Assembly: GCF_001417965.1 (NCBI RefSeq)
Contig: NW_018388191.1
Coordinates: forward strand, 1,248,869 to 1,312,868
DNA length: 64,000 nt
Direction: 5' to 3'
Origin: Exaiptasia diaphana
Lineage: Eukaryota > Cnidaria > Anthozoa > Actiniaria > Aiptasiidae
Part shown: piece after piece, positions 50,080 to 62,419 of the stretch
Numbering within the stretch: the stretch's first letter is position 1
How the letters are laid out: each line of letters opens with the position of its first letter
Made by a program: the position numbers and the translations under genes
The notes under the pieces: generated by a model
What the model saw: the letters and a program-made list of their open reading frames with translations, nothing else
The model's database searches: none
What the model was told of the DNA's origin: nothing

Positions 50080-50324
50080 GAGCAGAGTCACTTGAACCAT
50101 GAAATAGAAACTAAATACTTAGTTACTAATAGGCACTATTTAGACACTATCACTGAACCAGAACAGTACAAAGAGATTACTTTGATTGTTAAAGTGGTCT
50201 CTTGGGTATTGCTTATTGGATCAAATAAAGTGTTCTGGTTCAGTGCTAACGACTATTAGGAAGTAATAGTGCCTATTAGTTAGTACTTTTTAGTTCTTAT
50301 TTCATGGTTCATGTGACTCTGCTC
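50080..50324. mobile_element. 245-bp TA-flanked TIR element, nested
   Basis: Arms begin GAGCAGAGTCACTTGAACCA and end TGGTTCATGTGACTCTGCTC, pairing for about 85-95 bp with few mismatches (further segments AATAGGCACTA / TAGTGCCTATT and CTGAACCAGAACA / TGTTCTGGTTCAG). TA on both sides (50078-50079, 50325-50326). Sits just inside the right tip of the 48982-50338 element. Confidence 0.8.
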
Positions 50325-50440
50325 TATTGGAGCTCCGCTATTAGGTGTTACCTAATTTTTATATTAGAACATTCGCGCCAAATTCAAATACATGTCACAT
50401 GTCGCATCCCACAATGCCCTGCGTTACGGGTAAAGTCAAA

Positions 50441-53400
50441 ATGGCGTCCACCGGCGGAAAGTGGGAAGTTGTCCAAGGAAAATCCAGCAAAAAGCGAGCA
50501 AACTTCGATAAAAAGAAGGAAAAGCAAAAACAAAATGGAGTTCTCAAGCTGGAAGAACCTAGTAAGCTTGCCATGTTTATTTGACGCAATCGTAAGCGTT
50601 TTATTGACAGTTTTGATAGTGATAGTGAATCTAGGACACGTAAGCTTTTAGGAAAAACTAACTTCCTTTATTAATGAATAAATTTTTTGAAATTTACTAT
50701 ATCCTGTCATTGGATATATTTAGACAACCCTTTGTCCTTGTCCAGTATCATGTACATTGAGTTTAATAAACATACTAGTAAGTTGGTAACGACTTATATT
50801 TGTCGTACGCGTTACTGGCAACCCAGAAATGGATAGAATCGAAAGATCAGCAGAATTATGAATTCGGTTATTTCAATTCTTATTCCACACATATATTAAA
50901 TGCCCTTTTTTAAGGGCACTTAAACTTATACATTAATCTATATAATGATTTATTGTGATTTATTATTTTTAATCATTAATTTTAGAGTAAAGTTATAAAT
51001 GTTATAACTTTTTTAATTTAAGGAATAAAAGACGAAATTCCGTGTTTGATACTCTGATCAAAACACGCGGGATGTAGGGAGAGCACGAGAGAAGCGTAGG
51101 AAATCACGACGCGTAGCGGAGTGGTTTCCAGCTTTTCGAGTGCTCTCCCTACATCCCAAGTGTTTTGATCAGAGTATCAAACACAGAATTTCGTCTTTTA
51201 TTTCTTTTCTAAAATTAACAGAATACGAAAGTTGTAAAGAATTCTGACTTTTGATACGATATGAAACGATGAATGCTCCTTACATTGCAGTTGTCTGCAG
51301 CTTCTGTCGCTTCTAAAACGTTTGATAGCTCTTCTTCTGGAATATCATCCCAGAGGACATCATAAATAGGCATTTCTTCGTTCATTGTTCTTGAAAATGA
51401 ATGATAACAACAACAAATGCAAACGGCGGGAAAAAAGAAATTNTTGACTCGCGCGAGCGTGTTTTGATACTGTAATCAAACATGGTTTTCGACCAATCAC
51501 AGCGTGCGTAGTATCCTAAATATTTTAGAAAGTAAACTTATCAACAGGATGATTTCGTTACTTGTAAGCTTATATGAGGAATTTAATCTATATGTTTGAT
51601 TTAGCAGTTGTTGGGAGGGAATCAACATGCAAGATTATTGATAGAACTGAAGACAAAGTTTACTTTTAGTTTGAATTCACAACTGTTTGTCTTTGGAATT
51701 TTTCTTAGTGTGATTTTTGTGAATGTTTAAGATTTTTCAATGTTTGCTATCTTGTAGATCCAGTCCCCCAGGCGCAGACTATTTATCATGCATTTGGAAA
51801 GAAGAAACATGTACCAGAAAGCAGTCCACACAACCCTTATGAGAACAATGTTGATGATGAACATGAATCTGATAAAGGACAGGAAATCAAAAAGCCTGTA
51901 ATAAAGAAGAAGTTACCTCCAAAACCATCAAAGAGTGACAGAGAGCTACTAGAGGAGGCCTTAAAAAAGGTAATATTTTAATGCATATTATTACATGACT
52001 GACTTTGTCAGTTGAAAGAAATAATCACAACAGGAAAGTCATTTGAATGAAACTATTTTTGAAATTCTTGAGAGGGTTGCTTTTTTACTAGAGAGGTTTC
52101 ATAAAGATAACTAAATTTTTCTCTTCTATCAAAACCTCTAAGCAAAACTGAGGGCTGTCTGCAATATGCAATAAACAACACTGGAGACAATTGTCTGCAT
52201 AGCAGAGAACCAACAATATTTCTTAAATGTCTACAGATGTGATTTTCATTCAGTATTTGAGTTTATACTACACTATTGGTTTACTAATATTGGAAAAAAA
52301 ATATTTGTTGTGTAAGGTTGACTTGGCAGTGATGACAGATGTCCTTGCTAAAGATGAAGCTGCTTTCCCTAACAACCCATCTGTAAGTAGTTTATGCAAC
52401 TAAAAATCTCCATAATTACTATTATATCATTATTCCTTTGAGTATCATCATTGATCATCAATAAATGCCGCCATTAATTTCATTATTAATCAATACTACT
52501 ATTATTGATAGCTTTGGCTTAAAGACATTGCATCTTATCTTCATCTGAAACTGCAAAATGTTCCTGAGAAAGATCCTGTGTTTGATGGTCAGCCTAAAGG
52601 TATGGGATTCTTATGTGATTATCTCGCTTATTTACCTCCTCATTTACAGACTAAATATGTCAAACAAAACAACCAGTGGCATTGAATTGATTTAGTGACG
52701 TACAATCATCTTCTGTTACCAGACTACCCATCCTGTTTGCTAACACAAGACATGCAGTCTTTTTTCATCAAAGTTCTCAAGAATTCATCCCAGACCACTA
52801 TCAACTTGTTTTTTGAATATCTTATGAATGAAATGGTTTCAGAGCTAAGCAAAGGTAATACCATGTTTCTTCAGTCAAGTAATATTACTGTATTATTGAA
52901 ATTAATTTTCACTGAAAACAGTTTATAACAAACACTAGTGTTAAAGGGCTATTTGGACGAAAATTTCGAATCTTAAGAAAAGACTTGGAAATCAAATAGA
53001 CCTATTCATATGGGTGTAATAATCATGAAACAGCAGATTTCAAGAAGATATTGATACAAACCTTGATAATTTGGGCAAAAAATGTTGGAGTAGATGACGT
53101 CATTTACTCAATCCTTTTGTTCTTCCATCTTTTGAATCAAAATTTATCTGATGTGGGATAATTCCGGCCAAAACAAATATTTTCCCGCAATTGTTTTTAA
53201 TTGATATCAATGAGTCATATATTTGTATTGCTTGAAGTTTTGAAATAAGGCCATTTTCATGCAAGTAGCACTTTAAATTGTTTATAATACTATAAATGGT
53301 TTATTTCAGGTCATTCTGCATATGCCATGCAAGCAATGATACAACTTACAGTTAAAGTCTGTCCTTCAATAACAGTCAACAACCTAGATGAGGTGAGAAA

Positions 53401-56400
53401 AAATAAAATGTTGCATTTGTAAAATTTTAATAAATTTCATGTCCTTTTTATTATTGATTAATTCATCCAATCCATCTGATTGATTTAGACATTGAATGCA
53501 TCCCTTCCTTCCTATTCTCACTCCTTCACACATTTGTTATTCATTTCTAAGTCTATTATATTCCTATTATTCAGTCAATCATTCATTTATTCATCAATTC
53601 ATTCAGTCATTTATACCTTGCATTTATACCTTGCATTTATACTTTGCATTTCATTATATCTTTCATCCATTCACATTCTCATTCGTTCATTCTTCTTATA
53701 TTCCATGTTATACACTTCAGTATGAGAAGATGCTTGATGCAAGGAAAAGTCGTACTAAAGAGGCCTTGTCAATCATGTGGGCACTGGGCCAGTTACCCAC
53801 AAATGACCAAGATCAAGGCCTTGAAGGTTAGTGATAAAAGATCAAGTTTAACTTCTTTGTATAATGTACAATCATGATGTTGTATTAATGGTTTTAATGA
53901 TAGTTGTATAGTTGAGGTTTACATTCAGGATAAGAGGGCTGACTTTTTGCTGGCCATATTTCTTATATTCGAAGGCCCAGTATTACCCTGGATGCTTTGT
54001 AACAGTTTTGTTTTGAAAGAAAGGTCTTATTTTTGATTGATTAGTTTTGCTATTCCTGATTTGAGTTTTCTGTGTTGTAAATTAATATTATTTCTGACTT
54101 TCTCAGCAAGTTTATAAGTGATATTTAAAAAATGAGTAGGAGTGTTTTATCGTGAGATATAAACACGAGGCCGAAGGCCGAGTGTTTATATCCACGATAA
54201 AACACGAATTACGAGTTTTTTAAATGACTTCTAAAACTCATGAATTATTCATTAGACATTCTTCCAATGAGCATTCAACTATGGGTCACATGACAGGATC
54301 TATAACTCAAGTTATAAACACTGATTAATTAAACATGAGTTTTATAACTAACCGGTTCAGTTAGTTATAACACTCATGCATAAAACATCAGTGTTGTAAC
54401 AGATTTACAGACACTCGATGTATGCCCAACACTAGAAAAGTTCTCAGTTTTAGACTCTCATCATAGAACTTCACTAGGTCTCGAGTTAAAATTACTTATC
54501 TGCAGAGTCACAGTACACTAAAACATAGTGGCGCTTGGATGTGGGAAACCAAGTTGATTACTGCTCATGCTCAGATGGAGATATCTTCATCAATTATTCA
54601 CTTTTGATATTTTTTTATTTAATTCATGTTTATTGTAGTTTCTTAGGTTTGGGTTTTAGAATGGTTTTTAATCAACCTCTCAATAGTTTGAAATAGTCAT
54701 CAAAATTATTTCATGTAACTACACAAAATTATGGTTAGACATGCAAGGTATTTAAGCTGAGTCTGGATCTTTAAGCTGTCTGTTGTTTTTCAGTATGGTT
54801 CAGGATAATGATGCCAATGATACAGTATAAACAGCTTGCTACCTTCTCTGTGTTGTACTTGGAGAATTTACTGCAGTAAGTTCATTTTGATAGAAGTCAA
54901 ATTACATTCACTGACATACTGCCCTAAAAGTTTATCATGCTCATAGCACTGTTTATAGTTGGATAATTCCCTGCTTCTCCTTTGAAGTAAAGAGACCATT
55001 AGCAAAAGTTTGTGATGTCACAAAAGAGTGTCAATTCATCCTTCAAAATCAGTCTCTTTTGCTTAGACAAAGCATTTGCCTTCAAACCATTGGCAAGCAT
55101 TGCACATATGGCATGGTATAAGAATTAAATTAGACGTATTATTGTAAAAACTACAGGACCTGCAGTGATTCTACTCACAAGACTCTTCTTGGATTTGAAG
55201 ACTTCTTAAGTGTCATGTCACTCACTCTGAGCTCAAAGTCACCATTAGCAGGAAACCATAGGTAAACCATTGCTTTGATATTGGTTGGTGTATTACTGGT
55301 CAGTTGGTTGACAGGTGGTTGGTTGTCCAGAACATTATTTTGTACATGTATGGTCAGTTCAATAGTTTGGTAGATTAGTAGTTAGGCAGCCATTTTGGAC
55401 AATCATTGATCTTGCACACAGCATTTGCCAGTAATTGGTTATTAACACAACAATTTTCTTGCATTTTAGCTTAAAAAGGAAGATGGTTTCTGCTTACCCC
55501 AAAATAAAGGTAAGCTTTTTATTTTCAATTATTCACAAAGGGATAAAGTTATCTGAGAGTCTGACGACAGAATGGTCCCTTGTGATGAACACTGACTATG
55601 TGATTAACACCATCTGAAGTTGTTTTTATGTTTGCATGTTGTCTGTTTTGAGGCAGTTTCTTTCAGTAATAAGACCCTTTCATGTAACTTGCTGTACAAT
55701 ATTTGCAGTTGATGGCCTTTGGATAAACCTTCTCGTAGTTATCTTTCTATTGTTCAATATTCTTTTGTGTTTTATTGTAGGCTCTTTCCTTCAGTAGTAA
55801 CCCTGCACATGTTTACTTTCCCATTCTGCTTGGCTATCTCAAATCAATTGATGAAATGCCTCTTGAATATCGTACAGAGGTAAGACTGCAATAAAGTTAT
55901 TAACATAACAGCAGAAATTATCAGGATGAACAACTTATAGCATTAAAACAATGTAAAGAAACTCTGCAGTTGTTTTAGCTTCTTTTCTGTTATTGCTTGG
56001 CTTTTTAGTTAATTTATTTTTTATTTTTAGGTACTGGATTGTCTGACATTCTGTCTTCAAAGTGATCCTCAATGTTTTTCTCTTTGGATGCAGTTGTATC
56101 CAACTTCTCTCCCTGAATCAAGGTAAAACAAACAGATTCATGCGAGTAAGATATATATTTTCTTGTTTATAGTTTTCTTACTTCTTTGTGATTTCTTTCA
56201 GTGTTCTTATTTATTACATTGTTGATACATGGTCCACAAGATCTGCCAAGGTTAGTAGACATAACATTTGCTTTCTTGACAAAATTGACTTTACCAAAAA
56301 AGTTGTTATTGTGACAAATATTCATGCCTCTCATCTTTTCTATGTATGATGTTTGCTGTGTGTTTTGTGTTTTGTGTAAGCCTTCTTGCTTTTTGTTAAT

Positions 56401-59400
56401 TTTATCAGGTCCCCAAAGCATTGTTTCAAAGGCTTATTTCTACATTTCAAGTTTTTAATGCCCAGCAAGATAAAGGCAGTAAGAATTTAGTAAGTATTGC
56501 CAAAATAGCAAGTTAGGCTAGTAGATTAGTCAATACTTGTCTTTCTAGGTGTTAAAATCATAATTATAATCATTGTGGAGTGCATGTTGAGAGTGAATGA
56601 TTATGATGATGATCAGATTACGCTGATTATTAATCATGCTTGAGCTCCATGGTAGGTGGAATTAGGGATAACAACCATAATAATAATAATAATACTTCAT
56701 TAGCCCCTCCTAAAAAGGTTAATTCTGGACTAATTTACATCAAGGGATGGCACAATTCTGCTGGGGATACTTGGATCAGTTGGGATGTTGTTTTTGTATA
56801 ATAATCTTCCCCTGTTTGTTGTGTTTGTAGGCTGGGTTTGAAGACTGTGTCATGGCTTGTCATGTAAGTAACATAGGGAAGATCGTATTGTTTATTGCAC
56901 ACATGTATCAACGAATTCTCAAGGACTTGCTCACAACAAATAAAATCGTTTTTATTTTACTATCCAATGAAAATGACTATTTAGTTCGTTGCTGGTAAAT
57001 AACAAAAGAAAACAACAGATCCAGGATGTGATACCAACTGTTAGTCTCGCTAATCTTTCACTATAGTTAAAGTTAACTTAAGTGTGCTCTGCAATCTGGA
57101 CAAATTTATCTGGACAAACCAAAAAAAAACCCAGATCATAGGTTGAACGTATTTACATCTTTCCTTCAGGAAATCTTACTTGTACTTGTACAAGGCAACT
57201 TCAGTTGTGTTCACAATTCAGCAATTGCAAAAGCAGTGTTGTGACATAATTGACGCGCTAAAACAGTTCTTGATGTGATTGGCAGGTGTCATTCAATCAT
57301 GTTCGTCACAAAAATGCATTAACCCAAACGTGACTTTTGTGTGTTTTAGCCAATCGCATTCACGTATTTGAACAATAGCAAATCCTTGTGCAAGCGCGGC
57401 CTCCAGAAGCGTCAAACTCGTTTTTTAAACGGTTCGAATTTTAAATTGCCAATTGATTGATTCGGGATTTTTGAGAGACGGTAAACATTGTCTGAGGAAC
57501 AACTTGTCCTGAGGAGTAGTTCACTTTGTTCAAAGATGTCTAACGAAGAGCAGGTAATCGTACAAACAAAGTCTTATTTCAGTTTTTTTTAATTTAGTAT
57601 GTTTAGTATGGCCATCATGCTCGTCCTTCATGTTTTTAACACAAGTATTCGATGTAACCTTTGAAGTACTTCTCACTACTGTACTTAGACTTGACAGGAA
57701 AAAACTGATACATCGAGTCACCGCTTGTTGTGGTTTTATATTTTTGGCGTGGACAATGTGACTAGTTACAGGACTGTGCTTCTAACGACCACAAGTCAAC
57801 ATATGAAAAAGTGACTTAAAAAAATTCATATGCAGCACTTTAATCTTTCGATTGCTTTAACCACTCTGCTTTAACTAGCTTCTATTTTTGTCAATATGTT
57901 ATTTCCAGTTGCTAATTGAGTTTGTTTGCTAACCGTTTCGCTATTATTCATGTTACTAATCTTGAGGGGCAGATTAGATAATTCCTTTTTATGCATATCA
58001 ATCACTTCGCTAATACTGAACGAATTGTTATAAAGATTTGAACTTAAAACATATCGATAATTTTAGTTGTGCAAAACGAAGCTGATTTCAAACCATTATC
58101 TAAAAAGTGTTACAATTTTGAATAAGTCAAGTACCGGCCCGTTTCCAAATTTATTTTCATCGTTCAATATTTGACGCTCAGACTGACGCGTTTTCAATTA
58201 AACTAAGTCAAATTGTGTTCAAAATGGTTCATGATAATGTTGTTTACATGTAAGTATAGTATTTACATATCTGTCGTTCAACCTGCAATGTACCTGTAGT
58301 ATTATCAATACATAAGCCTAGGGTTCACTTACACCTGCCTTGTTGTCTCATGTACATGGGCTCCCTGTGGTCAACGCTATTTGGGGAAATAATTCATGTG
58401 CGCAAATTAGTGGTTTTGCTAAAGTCAAACCACGGAGAAACGCCTGATAGTAAATGACTGGGGTTGTGTTTGTTCACTGAAGGGTAATTTCTAGGGGAAT
58501 GTCCTTGTCTTGTACGCGGTGTTTATATTTACAGCCCTAAAAATGAAGCTTTAGAAAACGACTATTTTACGGGAAAATAATTTGTATGTTTTTTATCAGT
58601 CACTACTAGATTCATAAGTAAAGTAATATGTTTTTGCATGTCCGTCATGTGCTTCTCGTATGATGTTTACGTACACCGATAGACCTCGGGTAGGTTTGAA
58701 TATTGATGCGTAATTGAGGAGTGGATCTACTGTATAGTTGTTCCACGAAACAAGTCGGCATTAAAAGAAAAATTTCCTGAATTGAGTCGTTCTTCATAAC
58801 TGGAATAGCTATATATAACTAGAATTTACGTTTTTGTAAAACAATAAACTGAAACGATTGAGCTAAGCTGGACTGCACCCAGGGCTAATCGTCGCGTCCT
58901 TCGTGCATAATTATGAATTTTTTTTAAGAATCAATCGAAATCCACCGTGATATCAACATGTTCTCGAGTAAGCAGTTTGTTTGAACTTCTCCATCTATCA
59001 AAGATGAAGTCATTCAAATGATATATTATTATCGCATATTGCAATGGTATAAAGTGCACATTTTATGAGGAAATTGATCACGTGATTGATGCGTTCTTTT
59101 TCAGGTTGCAGAAGAAAAGTCCAAATGTCGTTCATCGTTCTTTTCTATCAAGAGACTTTTCAAGCTTGTTGTGTTCATATTGGTTGGTGTGATTTGTGTA
59201 GATCTTTACAAACACAAGGGATATCAAGGTACAATCATCACGTTTTGTTTCACTTTGGTACACCATAGGCCGCCCAACTCTTGGTTGAGAGAAGGAAAAA
59301 AACGAATGCGCACGCTTTTATCGTTTAGGTTTATAATGCAAATTTTGAATATTTTGTAAATCACTCATATCATTCCGATGAGAATGAACCTTAGAGGCCG

Positions 59401-61380
59401 AGGGTGCATTCCCGATCGTAACATGTATGCTGTGTTTTTCAGAAGTTAACTGATCACCTCGAAACTGTTTTTAGCGCGCGACTAGGATTTGTAGCTGGGA
59501 TTATGGTTCTCAGTAAATGCAAAGGTCGGCGCACATGTGGTGCACGACAACGTAGCATATATACAGTAGTTAAATCCAATGAATTGAAATTACAATCTTT
59601 ATAACACGACGATAGTGTACGGAACCCATGACCTTGTGGCCGTTGTAATGATATCATTCACTTGGTGTACAGGGAGTAAAACATCTCGTTACGCCAAGGA
59701 ATACGGAATAGAACAAGGAACAATACGTCTTTATGGACACGCCAAGAATGGATTCAACAAAGGAAATAGGTAAATGTTGATATACTTTTAAAACAAAAGG
59801 AATGGAAGTAATGTAATATCCATGGTCCAAGGTATTCAACCACTGTATGTATTTGTTTTAATGATATTGCCGTTCTTTTTTCTATTTCAGTTGGATTCAA
59901 GAGAATTACCCTGCTTATTACAGTCAATTCAGAGAGTACGCAGACCCAGCTGCTGCCTACACTAAGGAAAAGTTCTTTATAGCTTATGACTATATCGCTG
60001 AACAAACTGAGCCGGCTAGAAAATATTTAAACAAGAAAATACCCGAAATCATAGAAAAGGTAAAGTGTTCACTCCATATAGATAGCCAAGTTCCACAAAA
60101 CTAGTTTAAATGGGATCTCATAACGTTAACGAATAAAGTGAATTAAAAAATTATGTACGAATAAGTAAAAGTAAAGAAGAAAAGACTTTTTCAGAACTTT
60201 GTTATCTCTGTTTTGTGTGACCGTTTGTGTGTGTATTTTGTATTTGTGAACATTATTGTTTTTTAGGTAATGATATAAATCCCTTAGATAAGCCATTTGA
60301 GTTTGGGATAAAAAAGAAGTTACTAAATGAACGGCCTAAAAATGAACTTGAACGTAAATGGGCTTAAAGTAAATTAGAATAAAGTAATATCTAGAAATAC
60401 TGTCAAACAAGTTTGAAATAACTTGATATATTTGCTATATATATCTTGATACATATATTAGCTTGATATATGTGTTCTCATTGTGTTCATTGTTTGAAAT
60501 AGCTTGATATATTTGTCGTTTGTATTTCCCAGGTTGAAACAGAGGCGCCAAAGTATTGGGCAGTGGTCAGCGGTCATGCAAAGTACTACTGGAACACGTA
60601 TTGGCCTGTTGTCCATCATTATCTTGTTGTTGTACAAGAACTGTTTCTCAAATACATCCCTCCTTTGATACAAAGACTTCATGAGATATTAACTACACTA
60701 GCCACCAGGATCTATGAATTGGCTCCTGAGTTTTTTGATTCAGTTATAGCATGGTTTGACCAAGTTGGACAGTCCATTACAGAGAAAGTCCCGGATGTTA
60801 TAGCAGTAGTACAAGAATACGCTGTCATCGCGTCCAATTTGATCGTCAATTTAGTCAATAATGCAATTACCTGGGTACAAAGCTTAGCGGACAGGTGCGT
60901 CGTATGGAATTATTGTTAATGAATGATCACGGTTTAGCGCTATCCAACCGATAGATCCTTCGTATCCATCAAATAAAATCCATAATCTATGGTGTGGATA
61001 ACTTCAACCAGTGAATAATCTTCCCTTCGAAATACCGGCCTATAGTGGTGTAAAATGCATTGTAGACGTTGCTTGGACAAGCAAAAGACTTTTTACGGCG
61101 CAACATTCCAAGTCTAGTCAACGCCTTTGAATTTTAATTATCAAAATGATTCAAGACATTTATCAAAACTCGAGGACGTGATTTCGAAGTCCTCGCAGCT
61201 TGTTACAGCTCGAGGCGAAGTCGAGTATTTTAGATGTTACGAGTCAGTCTTAAAAAGATATGTGAAATAGTTGGAAAAAAAACATTCGCCATGTTGTAAT
61301 TGTTGTGATTTTCTGTTTGTAGTGCTGAACAAGCTGAGGATGTCACGAAGCAATCTACAACGAAGAGCTTTCCCAAGTAG
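50441..61380 (+). CDS. TMEM214: Transmembrane protein 214 (TMEM214)
   Basis: TMEM214 is an ER membrane protein linked in mammals to ER-stress apoptosis through procaspase-4. Twenty exons: 50441-50561, 51758-51969, 52317-52382, 52512-52599, 52696-52854, 53310-53392, 53721-53826, 54794-54875, 55157-55261, 55470-55509, 55781-55879, 56031-56122, 56202-56250, 56409-56489, 56831-56863, 59105-59228, 59673-59769, 59891-60059, 60533-60894, 61323-61380. All phases agree, giving 741 residues (human 689). The start MASTGGKWEVVQGKSSKK parallels human GRWEVVKKG. WLKDIASYLHLKLQ, EALSIMWALGQ, GLEVWFRIMMPM, and CVMACH followed by LFKLVVFILVGVICVDLY (membrane segment, exon 16) align with the human protein; the rest of the C-terminus is amphipathic. 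Introns contain several repeats. A possible alternative first exon lies at 57536-57553. Confidence 0.93.
51023..51204. repeat. 182-bp inverted repeat in TMEM214 intron 1
   Basis: GAATAAAAGACGAAATTC ... GTGTTTGATACTCTGATC ... GGATGTAGGGAGAGCAC on the left pairs with GTGCTCTCCCTACATCC ... GATCAGAGTATCAAACAC ... GAATTTCGTCTTTTATTTC on the right. A fold-back element lacking an obvious target duplication. Confidence 0.7.
51284..51385 (-). other. Possible orphan first exon beside a fold-back
   Basis: An ATG-started, 34-codon acidic frame (MNEEMPIYDVLWDDIPEEEL and on to ...ATEAADNCN) on the strand opposite TMEM214, ending at a good GTAAGG donor. It lies 80 bp from the inverted repeat and next to a GTGTTTTGATAC motif shared with it, so it may be the first exon of a transposon gene. 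No further exon found. Confidence 0.35.
53590..53670. repeat. ATTC-type and TTATACCTTGCA tandem repeats
   Basis: Degenerate TTCATTCA repeats followed by three copies of a 13-bp unit ATTTATACCTTGC. Within TMEM214 intron 6. Confidence 0.6.
54112..54233. repeat. Fold-back repeat in TMEM214 intron 7
   Basis: GTGTTTTATCGTG ... TATAAACAC, then GAGGCCGAAGGCCGA, then GTGTTTATA ... CACGATAAAACAC, with looser pairing outward through TTTAAAAAA / TTTTTTAAA. A near-perfect palindrome of about 64 bp (54142-54205) with weaker flanks. Confidence 0.7.
57536..57553 (+). other. Candidate alternative first exon of TMEM214 short form
   Basis: ATG TCT AAC GAA GAG CAG (MSNEEQ) is followed directly by a GTAATC donor in the 2.2-kb intron 15. 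Spliced to exon 16 (59105) it remains in frame, giving MSNEEQ-VAEEKSKC, that is the transmembrane and C-terminal part only. Known exon 15 also ends in phase 0, so the two are interchangeable. No transcript evidence is available. Confidence 0.4.
59262..59325. mobile_element. End fragment of the CATAGGC-ended TIR family
   Basis: CATAGGCCGCCCAACT followed by TTGAGAGA and ACGAATGCGCACG matches the left end of the element at 23126-23484. The rest of the copy is missing or too diverged to see. TMEM214 intron 16. Confidence 0.6.
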
Positions 61381-61628
61381 TGGAATCACCACCGAGATCA
61401 CTGACCTCACTCAGACTTACGTCCTGATTTCTACAAACACGTAGTATTTTTAAATGCAATTAAATGACATACTTGAAAACTCGTTGCTTGCTGCTAGCCA
61501 GATGTCGTTGCTAGGATCGAGCTAGGACAATATCAATGCTCAGGCCGATTTGTCATTGCTAGAAAAATGTCTTTTCTAGAGAACCTTCGCTACTAGAAAA
61601 CTCGTAACAAAGAAAATGTAATCTTCAC

Positions 61629-61696
61629 GAAACTGTCATTGCTAGGAAACTGTCATTGCTAGGAAACTGTCGTTGCTAGGAAACTGTCGTTGCTAG
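61629..61696. repeat. 17-bp tandem repeat, 4 copies
   Basis: Unit GAAACTGTC(A/G)TTGCTAG repeated four times, two with A and two with G at position 10. Degenerate relatives (TGTCGTTGCTAG, TTGTCATTGCTAG) continue upstream to about 61480. It follows TMEM214, probably in its 3' UTR. Confidence 0.85.
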
Positions 61697-62202
61697 AAGC
61701 GTCAACAATCACATGCACAAAAATCTGACTTTTTTGGAAAATTTGAATATATTTGTCGAATGGCACACACATGAAATGCAATTTTATTAGGTACAGTTTG
61801 ATATAATATATATACAGCGTACAAGAACGTTGAAAGCCCATTAAAAGATAATTTACAATCATCTCTTGTTTGGCTGTTTTTAATATGTTTTAGCATATAA
61901 TTTATACTTCTATATTTATCATCATCATTATTAGCTCATCATCATCATACATATTATGTTGTTACCCGAGTATTATCTTGTTTTCGTCACCATGTATCGT
62001 GGTCCTAGATATTACTATTGCTAGCGCAGACGCGTGTAATTCGTGAAACAAAATGCAAAATAGTGTAAAAAATTTCTAGTAGTAATAGTTGTTTCACGCA
62101 TTTAGTGCGCTATCATCATGAACCCGTCTTCTTCACTATGTTGACTAAGCGCGCGCCTAATCCGTGAAATTGTATTATTTCACAGATTAAGTGCATTCAA
62201 TA

Positions 62203-62419
62203 CAGTACTTACCCGCTTATAAAAACCTGCAATTTTAAAAGAACCTGTTAGCCTAAAATATCAATTTAGACCCCATTTACATAAGAACCTATTTAGCCTA
62301 TAAAATTGGAAACAGGTTCTTAGATAAACAGGGTTCTTATATAAATTAATCTAAAAAATCTTCATGCAGGCTAAATGCTAAATTTGAAAAATGGGGTTCT
62401 TATAAGCGGGTAAGTACTG
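62203..62419. mobile_element. 217-bp TA-flanked TIR element
   Basis: Tips CAGTACTTACCCGCTTATAA and TTATAAGCGGGTAAGTACTG are perfect inverted repeats bordered by TA (62201-62202, 62420-62421). The interior carries further inverted pieces (AGAACCTGTT, TTAGCCTA). Typical mariner-type miniature element. Confidence 0.85.

Larger units (their letters stand above)
48982..50338. mobile_element. 1.36-kb TA-flanked element with GCGGAGCTCC ends
   Basis: Tips GCGGAGCTCC and GGAGCTCCGC are perfect 10-bp inverted repeats with TA on both sides (48980-48981, 50339-50340). Inside the left end is a GC hairpin (CGCGGGCC-GAA-GGCCCGCG) and a CCTT/CCGT microsatellite. The right end holds another TIR element (50080-50324). 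No transposase frame is seen, so it is a non-autonomous or decayed element. Confidence 0.6.
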
